DNA from: Linnemannia hyalina
Taxonomy: Eukaryota > Mortierellomycota > Mortierellomycetes > Mortierellales > Mortierellaceae
Assembly (NCBI GenBank): GCA_019671135.1
Contig: JAHRHY010000015.1
Span: forward strand, 434,001 to 498,000
Length of the DNA: 64,000 nucleotides
Direction: 5' to 3'
Shown here: in pieces, positions 38,894-50,900 of the stretch
Layout: each line of letters starts with the position of its first letter
How positions within the stretch are numbered: the first letter of the stretch is position 1
Notes under the pieces: model-generated
What the model was told of the DNA's origin: nothing
Seen by the model: only the letters and a program-made list of their open reading frames with translations
Database searches by the model: none
Translations under genes and position numbers: made by a program

Positions 38894-39945
38894 AAGTGAG
38901 TTCGATAAAACCTCGGTAAGTCATTACAAAGAACAGGTACACGAGTGTTTTGGATAACAGTTTTTCAAAACATAACTTCTGTTTTTACCTTTTCTTAACT
39001 TTTGATGCATGAGCGGCTCAATGAGCAAAGGAGAGGGGTGAAGATGGAGACCGGATGAGGTGTAGCTGTTTTTTTTTTCCAACTGACAGGCTCACATGTG
39101 CGACTGTTTTTCATTCTTAGGCGGACAGCAAGGGCCCTTTTCCATTTCCCTTTTCACCGCTTCTTTTGCCTCCGTCCAGAACACAACATGGTTCAAGTTA
39201 CAATGCGACGTTACTCTATCCATGTCCTTGGACCTGGGATTTAGGGAAGGCAGCTGCGCCTGTAACAAGGCCACTTGCCCAGTAGCAGCGCTTGTTAATA
39301 CCTACTACTGTAGTAATGAGAATATGGTAGGGTGGATGAGAGTCTTCGTCGTTGTTGCTCTGGTCATTTTTTTGTTAATATGTATGCCTTTTTGTTTTCT
39401 TTCTTGCTTTTTTGAGCGACGGTTGCTCACAATGAAGAAAACGTGCAGGCCTTTACCAACACCTACTACCTAACGTATTCTTCTATGTATAAAACAGATG
39501 GGGGAGGGAGGAGGGGGGAGGGGCATTCTTGGGTCAAGGCATTGCGGTCTGCCAGACTCAAGGACGAGGAAAACTGTGGGGTCAACGTGGGTATTGATTA
39601 TATTCACGTTGATTTTGTTTGAGTTGTGTGCGTTTGTTTTTTTTCCTTCTTCTCGTTGGAGATCTAATGCTTAGGAAATCTAAAGAGTAAGCGTGAACAA
39701 GAGTCGCTCGGGCCTTCGGTAGCTTGGTTAAGGATCTTTTCAGTTGAAAAGAATGGCGTTGCTGAGTGTAGTTCATGAGGCTTTAGTACAATAAAGCAAA
39801 GGGGGCCTGAATGTTTTGCTCTCTCACCAATTTGTTGCCATCTCGACCAGATGTCTTTGTGCGACGTGAATACGAAGAGCGTGAAAATAATAAAATAATA
39901 CTAGGATTTTTTTTTCTTCTTTTATTCTAGAACTCCGCCCCCATT
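38894..39945. other. Intergenic spacer with one weak candidate gene
   Basis: About 1.05 kb. The only noteworthy stretch is 39096..39473 on the plus strand: 125 codons, Cys-rich in the middle (EGSCACNKATCPVA), then a strong hydrophobic segment (VFVVVALVIFLLICMPF) and basic end, as in a small membrane protein. No homology is recognised and codon use is not typical, so I do not call it a gene. Past 39473 there is a G-rich stretch (39500-39525) and the AT-rich 3' flank of the F-box gene. Confidence 0.3.
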
Positions 39946-42900
39946 CTACTCGTCCCAGCTGCGCCCAAGGATTTCTCCCAGATTCGTCTCATCGACCAAC
40001 GACTTTTGCCACCCACTCAACATCCCCTGCATAATCTGCTCAATATCCCTCTCCGAGATCCCTAACGCGTCGCCCATGGTAATACACCCCAATTTGCCGC
40101 TACTGTTCCTCAATCGTGCCAAATACAACAGAGACTGGCTCGTGATCCCGGGGCAACCGATAATGGTCAGGCAGACCAAGGACTTTGCGGTCTCGGAGAG
40201 CGATTCCATGGCGGTGTTGGAGATTGTTGAGATGTAGGAGAGGTCGAGGAGTTGGAGGTTTGGACAGGATTCGCATAGGAGCGCTAGGGCTCTGTCTGTG
40301 ATGGAGTCTTCCTTGACCTTTTCCTCCTCCTCCTCCTCCTCCTCCTCCTGGTCTTGGTGCTGGTTCTCCGTTTCGGTGCTGGTTTCCTCTTTGACAAGTC
40401 GGTTGCCATCCGAGGGAACAGGTGTCTTTTCATTATCCACGTCAATGACTTCCTCGTCGTGGTCCTGTTCGATCTCTGCCTCGCCGTTAATGTCGCTGTT
40501 GATACCTCCACCAGTGCCGCTGTTGTTGGTGTTATCACCCTCAGCGCCGCCACCGCCAAGACCGTCCTCCAAAGACGACTCCAAAACTCCTGGACTAGCC
40601 CTGGCAAGATTCAACCACTCGAGATCCGTACACCGCTCCGCCAACAAAATTAAACACTCTTCCGTCAAAGCCCCCGTCCTACAAAGATCCAGCCACTCTG
40701 TATTCGGACAATGATTCGCTAGGGCCACGACAGACGCGGAGGTGATGTTGTCGCAGTCCGAGACTCGGAGTTGGAGAAGATGTGATCCGCATTGTTTTAG
40801 GAGTGGGGTGAGGCCCTTGTCGGAGATTTGGTAGCAGCCTGCAAAGTCTAGGGATTCGAGACGAAGGGGACTTTGTGTTGTTGTCGCGGAGCATGAGGAG
40901 AATGTAAAAGGAAAGGGTAAAGTTGTGGAAGATGAAAGACAGGACGATGAAGAGGAAGAGGAGGAAGAGGACGAGGTTGAGGAAGAAGGCGATGATCTGT
41001 GTGACAGAGTCCGTCTTGTGCTCCCAAGGAGGCCGAGGAGCCCCCGATCGGTGATCTGAGAGCACCCAGCAAGATGGAGCGAAACCAGCGTTCGAGCGGC
41101 CACACAGGCAGAGTCGCCAATCAGTTCTAGCGATCGATCCGTTACACCTTGACACTCTGAAAGGGTCAATTTGCAAAGACCGGGGCAATGGTCCATGATC
41201 GTTTTGACAGTCCAGTCGTTGACAAAGTCCCGTCTCGATAGAAGTCTCTCCGGTTCCGAAGCCGCGCCTATAGGTGCGCCTGGAGGTTGTTGTCTGGTGA
41301 GGTACTGAAAAACCGATCCAAGGATACCATATCGCCCTCCTCCTCCAATCAGACCCTGTTGCTGCTGTTCCTGTTGTTGCAGTTGAAGAAGCTGGATAGC
41401 CCGCGAGCGCAGTGCTGTCCCTCGGGCTGGTGTGGCGGGGTGCTGCATAAAGGACTGTGTCATTACCCGCTGGTGGTATGGCATTTCCTGCTGGAGGTTG
41501 ATGACTTGAATCCATTGACCGCAGGTCCTGAGTGGTAAGGAAGCTGGTAGTCCATCCCTAGGTCGTATCTCTGCCAACCGCCTTCGACACCCCATGGTCG
41601 CTTGTCGACGTCGAATCCGTGCAAAGGCCCCACTAAATGGTAGTCGAGTAGGTTGTCGCTGTTGTAGTTGTAGTTGTAGTTGTAGTTGGTCTAAAGGTTG
41701 TTGTTCTTGCTGAAGTGGTGCTCTGTTGTTGCTGCGCCAGAGGGAGGCAGTATTCGCAGATGGAAAGACGACGGAAACAGGAAAGGTAGCAGCATCCTGA
41801 AGGGCAGAAAGGGCAGACGCAGAGGAGGTCGAGATCCAAGCGTGGAGGGCGTCGAATGTAGAGACCAGTTTCATCAGGGGCGTCTCGTCATCTGAGGCTT
41901 CATAATCGCTACTGTCGCTCAGGAGGACCCCGTCGTCGGAATCAAAGTCCATTGGCCCAACGACATCATCCTCACTGTCACTATCGTCTGAAGAACCACC
42001 TTCGTCGTCGTCGTCGTCGTCGTCATCCTCATCGCTTGTCAGCATATTTGTTGTGGTTCGTGCCCTCCTCCTCCTTGATGCTCCTCCTCCTCCATTAATA
42101 GTATCAGTACCTCCCCTGACAGGTCCGCTTCCACTCCAAGTCCTGCTGTGGGTCCTCGACGTCGCATTTCTGATCTCCCTCCCCCTCAAATCTCCCTCCA
42201 TATCCTCTTCCTCCTGCGGTCGATGTTGTTGCGTTGAAGAACCAGAGCTCGTCATCCCCTGACCATCAACCTGCGCTTCCTCTCTTCCCTGATGCTGCTG
42301 CATCCGTCGTCGTGCAGCAAGCTCCAGTCGTTTCCGTCTGAGCTCCCGAAGTCGCCTAGCCTTCTCCCGCTTCTTCCACACCAACCACTGCCCAAGCTCC
42401 TGTCGATCCAGGTCATGTAATCGGTCAGAGGCCAGGGCTTTTGCTCGGTCGGTCTGCCATAGATGGAGCCAGGCGAGTTGTCGCTGCTGTGTCTGCTGAA
42501 GGAGAATCTGCTGCAGCTGTAGTTGCAACGAGAGCGGGTTGCCGTTTCCCCTTCCCCCTGCAATTGGATCCAGCCTACTATTATCCGGAATCAAGTTGCT
42601 GCTGCCGTTGCGAGTTCCATGCTCGCCGTCGCCGTAGTGGTTATCCGTATGTCCGTAGTTCTGTGACTCCGCCAGAGAGAGAGTAGGTTGCCTTGGTATC
42701 GTCGTCGTCGTCGAAAAGGATGATGCAGAAGTAACAGCAGTAGAAAAGGCAGAGGCAGAGGCGGAGGCAGAACTAGTGCGACCTGTCGTGGACATTGCTG
42801 TGATTGGGTGAAACCGAGACCAGTGTTGCGACCAAAGCACACGAGGCGCCTTCCAAACCAGAGGGCCGACGAGCGAGTACCAGCTGTGACAGACCAGCGC

Positions 42901-44118
42901 GCACCGGATCAACGTCCGTGTATGATGGGCCGCTGCAAGGTGGCGGAAGACTTGGACCAGGATCTCGGGGGGAAGGTGGGTGTTGATAGAGTGGGAAGGA
43001 GAGGGAGAAGGAGTTTGGATGGCAGTAGTGGTGTTTGTCAGGAGGAGGTGCGATTCTGTAGATAGGGTTGTCGAGGGGGGAGAAGGGGGTATGGTCGTCG
43101 TCGTCGTTGTGGTTGACGCCGACGAGGAAAAGATGTAGGGTAGCATCGTAGTTAACGAAAGGGAAGAAACAGAGGGTAAGACGGAAGTGAAAGAGGAGGG
43201 AGGAGTAAACGAAAGGGAAGAAAAAAAAGAACCAAAGGTGGAAGAGGAAGAAGAAGGGCTGTAGCTGAAAAGGGATGGTGTGTCTCCGTATTTAGTCGTC
43301 GTGTGTGGCTCTGTTTCTGCTCCTGGCTCAATAATGGCGGTTGAACGGTCGACCGCGACAGCCGCTGCTGTCTCGAGAAGGCTACTGTCTTCTTGGTCCA
43401 ATGCAACTGCATTAGATCGTGCCCCTCCAAACCCAAACGTTTCTGCTGACAATAAAGACGAGGAAGGAGGATCAGAAGAAGTAAATTCCAAGGCGGATGG
43501 TAAAGACGAAATGGCGGTAGGGGAGCGACGACGACGTCGGTAGGACAGAGCGGTCCTGTGAGTGTCTCTCCACCTCCGGAAGAATCGCAGCCGATGCAAG
43601 AAGTAGAGAGTGTAGAGGACAAGTCCTTGGAGGGTCGTGATATCCACAACCATCATTGCACTCATCGGGTGGAGGTGGTGACTCTGGGGTTGTTGACCAT
43701 TGCCGGTGTTGTAACGAGTGTCGCGAGAGTTGTGGGGTGAAGAAGATGGAAACTGAGGGATGTTGTTGCTGCAGTAGGGATGATTGGGTAATAAACCGAG
43801 AGCAGGCGGAATATTTGAATGGAGACGCAGCGGCAGTTTTGGTTGTTGCTGTTGCTGTTGTCGACAGTGTTGAAGGTGAAGTTGTTCGAGGTGCATACGA
43901 AAGTCCTGCATTGAGGGACCTGCGTGCAAGGACCCATGTTCTTGTTGTTGATGTTGTTGGTCACGCGGGTGGTGGTTATGGTGTAGTGTTGTTGTTGTCG
44001 TCTGTGCCTTTGTATAGGGGCGTCGTTCGATGTGGGGTGAGTAAGGGGGTGGAGAAGAAGAAAACCGAGGGTAAGGACAGGGCGGACGAGGAGGTGGAGG
44101 AGGACTGAGGGACCTCAT
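39946..44118 (-). CDS. F-box protein with C-terminal leucine-rich repeats (Grr1/AMN1 type)
   Basis: Single exon of 1390 codons. Likely substrate receptor of an SCF ubiquitin ligase. Seen: a Pro/His/Gln-rich disordered N-terminus; one F-box at about residues 375-425 (LPPEILVQVFRHLA...CALVCHSWYSLV), which would bind Skp1. A long low-complexity middle follows, with Arg-rich helices (REKARRLRELRRKRLELAA) and acidic runs (DEDDDDDDDEGGSSDDSDSE). Cysteine-containing LRRs lie at about 970-1370: CPGLCKLTLSECQGVTDRS, LHLAGCSQITDRGL, LDFAGCYQISDKGL, LRVSDCDNITSAS, LDLCRTGALTEECL, LDLSYISTISNTA. Two of the repeats are separated by an inserted acidic Gly/Asn-rich loop (about 40300-40560). The length is well above that of Grr1 because of the low-complexity inserts. 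The substrate cannot be told. Confidence 0.85.
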   Translation of the reverse strand: MRSLSPPPPPRPPCPYPRFSSSPPPYSPHIERRPYTKAQTTTTTLHHNHHPRDQQHQQQEHGSLHAGPSMQDFRMHLEQLHLQHCRQQQQQQPKLPLRLHSNIPPALGLLPNHPYCSNNIPQFPSSSPHNSRDTRYNTGNGQQPQSHHLHPMSAMMVVDITTLQGLVLYTLYFLHRLRFFRRWRDTHRTALSYRRRRRSPTAISSLPSALEFTSSDPPSSSLLSAETFGFGGARSNAVALDQEDSSLLETAAAVAVDRSTAIIEPGAETEPHTTTKYGDTPSLFSYSPSSSSSTFGSFFSSLSFTPPSSFTSVLPSVSSLSLTTMLPYIFSSSASTTTTTTTIPPSPPSTTLSTESHLLLTNTTTAIQTPSPSPSHSINTHLPPEILVQVFRHLAAAHHTRTLIRCALVCHSWYSLVGPLVWKAPRVLWSQHWSRFHPITAMSTTGRTSSASASASAFSTAVTSASSFSTTTTIPRQPTLSLAESQNYGHTDNHYGDGEHGTRNGSSNLIPDNSRLDPIAGGRGNGNPLSLQLQLQQILLQQTQQRQLAWLHLWQTDRAKALASDRLHDLDRQELGQWLVWKKREKARRLRELRRKRLELAARRRMQQHQGREEAQVDGQGMTSSGSSTQQHRPQEEEDMEGDLRGREIRNATSRTHSRTWSGSGPVRGGTDTINGGGGASRRRRARTTTNMLTSDEDDDDDDDDEGGSSDDSDSEDDVVGPMDFDSDDGVLLSDSSDYEASDDETPLMKLVSTFDALHAWISTSSASALSALQDAATFPVSVVFPSANTASLWRSNNRAPLQQEQQPLDQLQLQLQLQQRQPTRLPFSGAFARIRRRQATMGCRRRLAEIRPRDGLPASLPLRTCGQWIQVINLQQEMPYHQRVMTQSFMQHPATPARGTALRSRAIQLLQLQQQEQQQQGLIGGGGRYGILGSVFQYLTRQQPPGAPIGAASEPERLLSRRDFVNDWTVKTIMDHCPGLCKLTLSECQGVTDRSLELIGDSACVAARTLVSLHLAGCSQITDRGLLGLLGSTRRTLSHRSSPSSSTSSSSSSSSSSSCLSSSTTLPFPFTFSSCSATTTQSPLRLESLDFAGCYQISDKGLTPLLKQCGSHLLQLRVSDCDNITSASVVALANHCPNTEWLDLCRTGALTEECLILLAERCTDLEWLNLARASPGVLESSLEDGLGGGGAEGDNTNNSGTGGGINSDINGEAEIEQDHDEEVIDVDNEKTPVPSDGNRLVKEETSTETENQHQDQEEEEEEEEEKVKEDSITDRALALLCESCPNLQLLDLSYISTISNTAMESLSETAKSLVCLTIIGCPGITSQSLLYLARLRNSSGKLGCITMGDALGISERDIEQIMQGMLSGWQKSLVDETNLGEILGRSWDE

Positions 44119-44748
<630 letters not shown>

Positions 44749-44960
44749 CAACGGATGTTCGGAGAAGAGAGAAGAGAGAAGAGAGAAAGAAAAATGCAAG
44801 CCCAGCGCCTTTCTTCAACATAAACATGCGATCATTGGACGTGTTCTGAATTTTTTTTTCTTCTCCAGAAAGCACCACTGTGGGCGATTTTTCGTGTGAC
44901 CTTGCTTTTCGTTCATTATGTTGGCCTGTGCGTACTACTGTTACAAGCTACATCACTACG

Positions 44961-47529
44961 TCAATCCTTCGACGCCTTGGCCTCGGGTCCTGGTGTTGCT
45001 CCCTCAACCTCCTCAATGCTTCGCTTGCTAGCGCCAGTCGTCTCCTCACCCTTGCCATCAGCACTCATCGCACTCGGCGTCTCAGCAGGGGTCTCTGCTG
45101 GAGTCACAACAGGAGTAGTCTCTGCTGGCGTCACTGCTGCAGATGCTGTAGTGCTGTTGGCAGTGCTGTCGACAGTGTTGAGCGTAGCCTGGAACCCGGC
45201 TGACGTATCCTGCTTGCACACCTCACGGATCGCCATCGTCGCATACTGGCTCGACTTGAGCGTCAGGTTCAAAATCAAAGCCAAGTACTTTCCATCAGGA
45301 ACAAGCAGCGGCTGAGGCTTGCCTTCCATCCTCTCCTGATCTGTAAGCGTCAAGGGGATATCTGCCTGGTCATAGCGGACAATCTCCCATTCGACATTCT
45401 CGGGCTTGCTCAGGAAGCTGCGGTACGATCCCGACAGCGAGTATTCCTTGTTGCCGCGCTTCATCGAGTGAGGGTCCAGTCCGTCCTTAGCCATCAATTC
45501 CTTGTACTTGGCTCCGATAGCGTGGGTTGGGTAGATCACATCAAAGCCGGGCAATGGCAGAATCACATCGTAGATCGTGTATTGGTCCACATCCTCCTCA
45601 GTCAACACCTTGGCGCGGACATGTGAATCGCCCTTGGAAGATGCTCCCCTGTTGTTGTCGTTGCTGTTGTCATCCATGTTTTCATCCCCAGCCTCCAATG
45701 CATTCTTGTCGATCGCCACCAAGTCTCCAACAACTGGCTTGTCAGCGCCGTAGAGGGCGATACGCTCCGTGACCATGTGGTTCCAGATGTAAGACTGGTA
45801 GGCATGGACATACATCAATCTCAGGTTCCTGGGGATGTTGTTCAACGCCTCAAACGGTTGACGCTGGTGACCGGTCTTTTGGAACGACCAAAGAATCTGG
45901 TACTCGGCGACCCATCGCCTGGGGAACAACTTGATGGCTTCCTTAGCATCCTTGTGCTCTGCCCAGTGCTTCCTAGCCTTCTCCAGATCTGGTCCTTCAC
46001 CCAAGCGAGGCTTCATAATCAAGTCGACAGCAGCCTCCCATTCGCCTCTCAAGATGGCTCCACCGACCTCATGGGTTCCGACGGATCCAGTACCAAAACG
46101 CTGCATGCCAAAGTAGTTGATAAAGCCCTTGTCCCGAAGCGATGTCATCGATTTGTTCAGTGTATCCTCCGAGTCGACCTGGACGTTGCGAAGAGTGATC
46201 ATGAATCGGTTTCCATTGAGATCGCCGAGCTTCAGCGACTTTGGCACGTAGCTAAAGTTGCCCAGGTTCATGTTCCGCAGGCCCTTGTTGAGGGCGAGCA
46301 AGCGCTCCGCCTTGACCTTGTGCGCCGTCACCCACTGAGAAGTAATGCCTCTCCTGTCCTTGGTTCCTGCAAATGTGAATACCTTTCCAGGTACACTATA
46401 TATCCATCAGAACAATTGAGGTAAGGTCGGTTAGCAAACAGGTCGATCTGAGTCGTTGTGCTCGTCGTGGTATTTGCTTTCCTGATTTGTGTTTGACATA
46501 CATTGACAGCAGTTTCTGCGTAGCATGACAGTCCATTTTTTTCTTTACCGAAGCGTGGTAGTCAGATGGTTGATTGCCTCCATGGTCTCACGGTTCTCCT
46601 TGAACAAGCAAAAGCGGCAGAACTCTCCTCCAAGATCCTTCCAGATATCGTACTTGACCTTTCCTCTTCTGTCTAATGTTCCAAAAAGTCGAATGGTTAG
46701 AATTGCATTCTAACTGCGAGAATCGTCTGATAACAAGTTAGGAATGCATACGTACCAAAATCATCCTTCTTCTTGTGCATGCGAAGGCGCATGGTTCCTT
46801 CAACAGTCTCGGATATCATCCTTCCGCTGAATCGCTCCTTGATAACCTTGTGAATCATCGTCCGTTTAGCCTTGTCATCCTGGGGCTGTATTGTAAAGTG
46901 CAAACAGGCAAATAAGTCAAAAAAAAGTGATATGAAGAGTAAGTGATTGATCGTTTCAAGAACTGACCCGCTTGTAGTAAAAAGAATCCATGGCACACGT
47001 ATTTCAATTTGCCTACCTTCAGGTTGACAAACTCGACATCGTTGCCGTAGCTATCAAGCATCTTCCTGATCTGGGTCATCGTCTCCTCGTCGTTATCAAG
47101 GACAGCCGCCAGCTCGGCGAGTTTGGCTTCATCACCCATCTCTCTGTTGGCCTGTTCTGCATCCTCCTTTGCCTGCAGTTGTTCCTCGCGCAATCGAATT
47201 CCTTCGGGATCAGGCACTGGCAGATCGTACGATGTCAAACGCACCGTCTGATTCTCCTGGTCGACTTCATTCACAATGAAGTCAGAGTACCTTAATAAAG
47301 CAATGAAGAGTAAGATTTTCCTGGTCAGTTGCTTGCGAGTTGTCGCGAGGGGGGCGAAAGGTGTAAAACTTTGTGCACGGACGTCGTTTTTAGAGATAAT
47401 AAGGTGAGTCTTGTTCCTTTATTTTTACCGCTGCTTAATGATAGCCGAGAACCCAGGGATGGCAGGGTCGACAAAGGTCTGGATGCCGACGATTGTCTCG
47501 GTCATGGTGGTGGCGTTGTCAGTGGCCAT
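44961..47529 (-). CDS. PUS7: tRNA/mRNA pseudouridine synthase Pus7 (TruD family)
   Basis: Converts uridine to pseudouridine at U13 of tRNAs, U35 of pre-tRNA-Tyr, U2 snRNA and some mRNAs (known for the yeast enzyme). The chosen start gives MATDNATTMTETIVGIQTFV, then after an intron YSDFIVNEVDQENQTVRL, the entry of TruD-type proteins. Further exons give VPGKVFTFAGTKDRRGITSQ, where the Asp of GTKDRRG is the catalytic residue, then LGDLNGNRFMITLRNV, GFINYFGMQRFGT, and AYQSYIWN. The C-terminus (45000-45170) is a low-complexity tail with TPAET repeats followed by KRSIEEVEGA. Four or five short introns; several exon borders were read by eye only. Confidence 0.95.
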
Positions 47530-47942
47530 GGCGGAATGGGGGAGGTATGAATGTAAGAAGACGACAAGAAGGACTTTATGTTGTTCAAAAAAAATGCTGG
47601 CCATAAGCAGTCGCGAAACTCAATTGTACCACAAGCCACAAGGAACTGCTACATTTTAATTCTGATGAACGACTGTGTGCCATAGTCGATTTGCTACTTA
47701 ATGCGATCTTAGAGTATTGCAAAGAAACAGATGTAAGCAAAAGAGAAAAAAGAAAAAAAAAGAAAAAGAAAGGAAAGGAACATTCACCACAGACTGCATG
47801 GGTTGGCTAAGCAAGCAAAGATATGAATGGAAAGAAAAAAAAAGTAAAAAGACGACCCTAATTCCATTTCCTGAAAAAAAAGAAAAAAAGGAAAAAAAAA
47901 AAAAACAGGGAACGCGGGCGAGAACGAGAGCCAAAGGAGCGC
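47530..47942. promoter_or_regulatory. Pus7 promoter and helicase gene 3' flank
   Basis: About 410 bp between the helicase stop and the Pus7 start, both minus strand. It contains poly-A runs at 47745-47770 and 47870-47905, pyrimidine tracts on the minus strand. No gene is seen. Confidence 0.4.
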
Positions 47943-50900
47943 CTAGTATTCTTCAAAGATGTCCTGCTCGGTGGGGTCAAACGATCGCTCAAGGACGAGC
48001 TTCGAGTTGGACATTCGCTTGAACTCCCGATCATTGGCCGGCCAAGAGATCGGAGAGAGGATAGGGCTGTGTCTTTGCTTTTGCTTCTGCTGCTGCTTTT
48101 GTTGTTGTTGTTGTTGTTGCTGCTGCTGGGGGCGATCCTCAGATCCATAGTCGTTGAGCCGCTGGTTCCGAAGAATGGCGTTGTTCCCCGTCCTCTGACC
48201 AAGTTGTCCCAGCAATGGCCCAAAGGGTACTCGATCACTTGGGTGACTCGACAACATTCCGTTGAGATGCCTGGACTGCAGTTCAGGTGTATCATCGTCC
48301 ATATTCAATGACCCGAGTGCAAGACGCTCCTTTGCAACGCGCGTCTCGTCGTCTTCATCATCGCGGTCCTCCTTCTCCAGATCATCGGCCTTGGCATTCT
48401 TCTGCTCCTGTCCTCCTGGCCTGCGCACGGCTCCCTGACCAAACTCATCATTCAAATCTAGTTCATGGCTCAGTGCGTGGCTCAGTCCCTCAATACTCTC
48501 GTCATAGATTCCTTGGTCAAATCCACCCTCGCTGTTGTCATCCCCTTGCCCTTCATCTTCCTCGTCATTCTCATCGTCGTCGTCCGCATCCGATCCGGAC
48601 TCGGATCCCGAAGGCACCACAATAAAGCCCTCCTGCTCGTTTTCCACATTTCCCCCCAACCATCTGCGACGATCCAAATTATCCACATACTGCGAAACGA
48701 ACGAGTTCATCTCCAATCGTCCAATCAAGGTCCTTCCCTTCTGTCCAGTGGCATGGGTGTTCAGAATCGAATCCGGCAATGGACAGCCAGTGTACGCGCC
48801 ATTGCGAAGGCAGAAGTGAAGGTAATCCGCCCAATGGTCGTCGAGCACCAGAAGCTCCGGATTTCCAACGATCACCATCATGGCCTGAGCGCGAGTGAGG
48901 GCAACATTGAATCTCTTCCTGAAGTGAACCAATCCAAGACCTTGGCGAACATCCTGGTCAAGATACTTAGCACGACTTCGGGTAGTCGAAATAAGCATGA
49001 TCCTGTACTCCTGTCCTTGATAGTCCTAATGATCATTGTCGCGAAGCAAGGTTCGTTAAAGATTACATACTGCAGTGCCAATATACAACTGGCTGAGCAG
49101 GTTTCCAAATGCTTACCTCTACTGTTCCAACGTTGACTCTGGCGTAGCCCCGAGATCGAAGCATTTGTCGCAAGAGCTTGACCTGCTCTCTGAAAGGTGC
49201 AATCACTCCGATATCGGACGTCTTGACCTTGAATGTGTCGCCCTCATCTTTCGAGCGTGTAAGAAGTCTCTCGATGGTCGAAGCAACCTTTTCGGCCTCG
49301 GCTTCATTGTACCACGAGACTGCTTCATTCACCTGAGAGGCGTCCAGACCATTCACGCCAACAAAGGCAATGGGGCATTCCGGGTTGGGCAAGATAGGTG
49401 AGCCCAACATAGACATGATCGTAGCGTCATCCGCCGAAGCAACCAAGGTGTCGTTGTAAAACATGGCCGAGGGCATCATCAACATCTTGGGGTGGCAGCG
49501 ATAGTTCTGGACCAGGTTGGCAAAGCAAGGGATTGTTTTACCCAGGAGCTCCATATCCTTGGATCTCCTGTCCCCGGCGGTAAAGGGTGCCTTGCGACGA
49601 GAGAACTGCCTGTTCAAAGGATGGTCGCGGTAAAGAGGCTCGGTTGTGATCAGGCGCTCCAAGAAAGACAACTGTAGCTCTGGCAAGAACGTCTTGGGTC
49701 CAAGCTGTTGATGGTCACCGCAGAGAACGACCAGAGGCGCGGCCTCTGTCTCCTCCAAAATGCAGAGCAAGGGGATGTCGGTCTCTGGCTCGATAGCCTG
49801 AGCGGCTTCGTCGATCAGCAGGTGCGTCCAATGGGATCGACTCTGGTCCCCGTCGTTCGTCAAACCCTTGTGGGCGAGATACTCGCGCAGACTCTGGTTG
49901 CTTGCACCGGCCGAGATCAACATACCTGCGTCGGCGCAAGTACAGACAACTATACGAAAACGCAGGAGGTCATCAAGCGGCGGCATGTTGAAGTAAACCG
50001 AGCCAAAGCAGTAGGGCATGATGGCTGTGGGGACCTCGGCAAAGGTTCGGGTGGGGTCATTGAGTCGGAACAAGTACTGCGGCTTCAGGTAGGGTATAAG
50101 TCGATTCATGATTGTATCGCATGCAGAGTGGGAGGGCGCAGTGATCAAGATGTGGGACTGCGTGTCGTTCATGAGAATCTGGAGAGCGATCTCAGTCAAC
50201 GTCTTGGTCTTTCCAGTGCCTATTGCAGGACGTAAATTTCATGTTAATTAATGCCATGTGCATAACAATGAACTTCAATGGTATGAATCGATCGCATTGT
50301 TTCTTGTACATACCAGGAGGCCCTGAAATGATAAAAGGGACCAGGCCATAGTCATTCCTGACAATGCTCTGGACAGTGGCCTTTTGCTCCCAGTTCAAGG
50401 ACGGGTCCACAAATTCCAGCGTCAAGTGGGGAAGTTCCTTCACTGGCTGAGCATCATGAATCGTCGGGAATAAGAATGACCGTGGCGAGTAGTTCCTGTC
50501 TCCTTCACCGTCTCCATTTGAGTCTTGAACCGGATCTCGAGGGTGGTAGCCAATGTACTCCTGAACTCCACTGACAGCTCGATACATCTCTCGGATGCGA
50601 TGGTTGTTGACCTGGAACTGGACGTTCCAGCGCTCATGGGCAAGCGACGGCGAGGCTCCAATTGGAAGGTGAACGTAGATGCTGTTGCTCCGCATGTTGG
50701 TCCCGTGAACAAACGTCCGGTATTCGATTCCTGCAAACACTCCGCCGGTCACCTGGCGTACGATGATAGTATCACCGCGAACGAGGAGAGGACATCTCTC
50801 AGCGAGTCCACCAACTTGGATCTGGAAATAGTTGGCGGCAGCATCGTAGAGCTTGATCTCGACCATAAACAAGTTGTAGGACGACACGTCCTCCTCAGAA

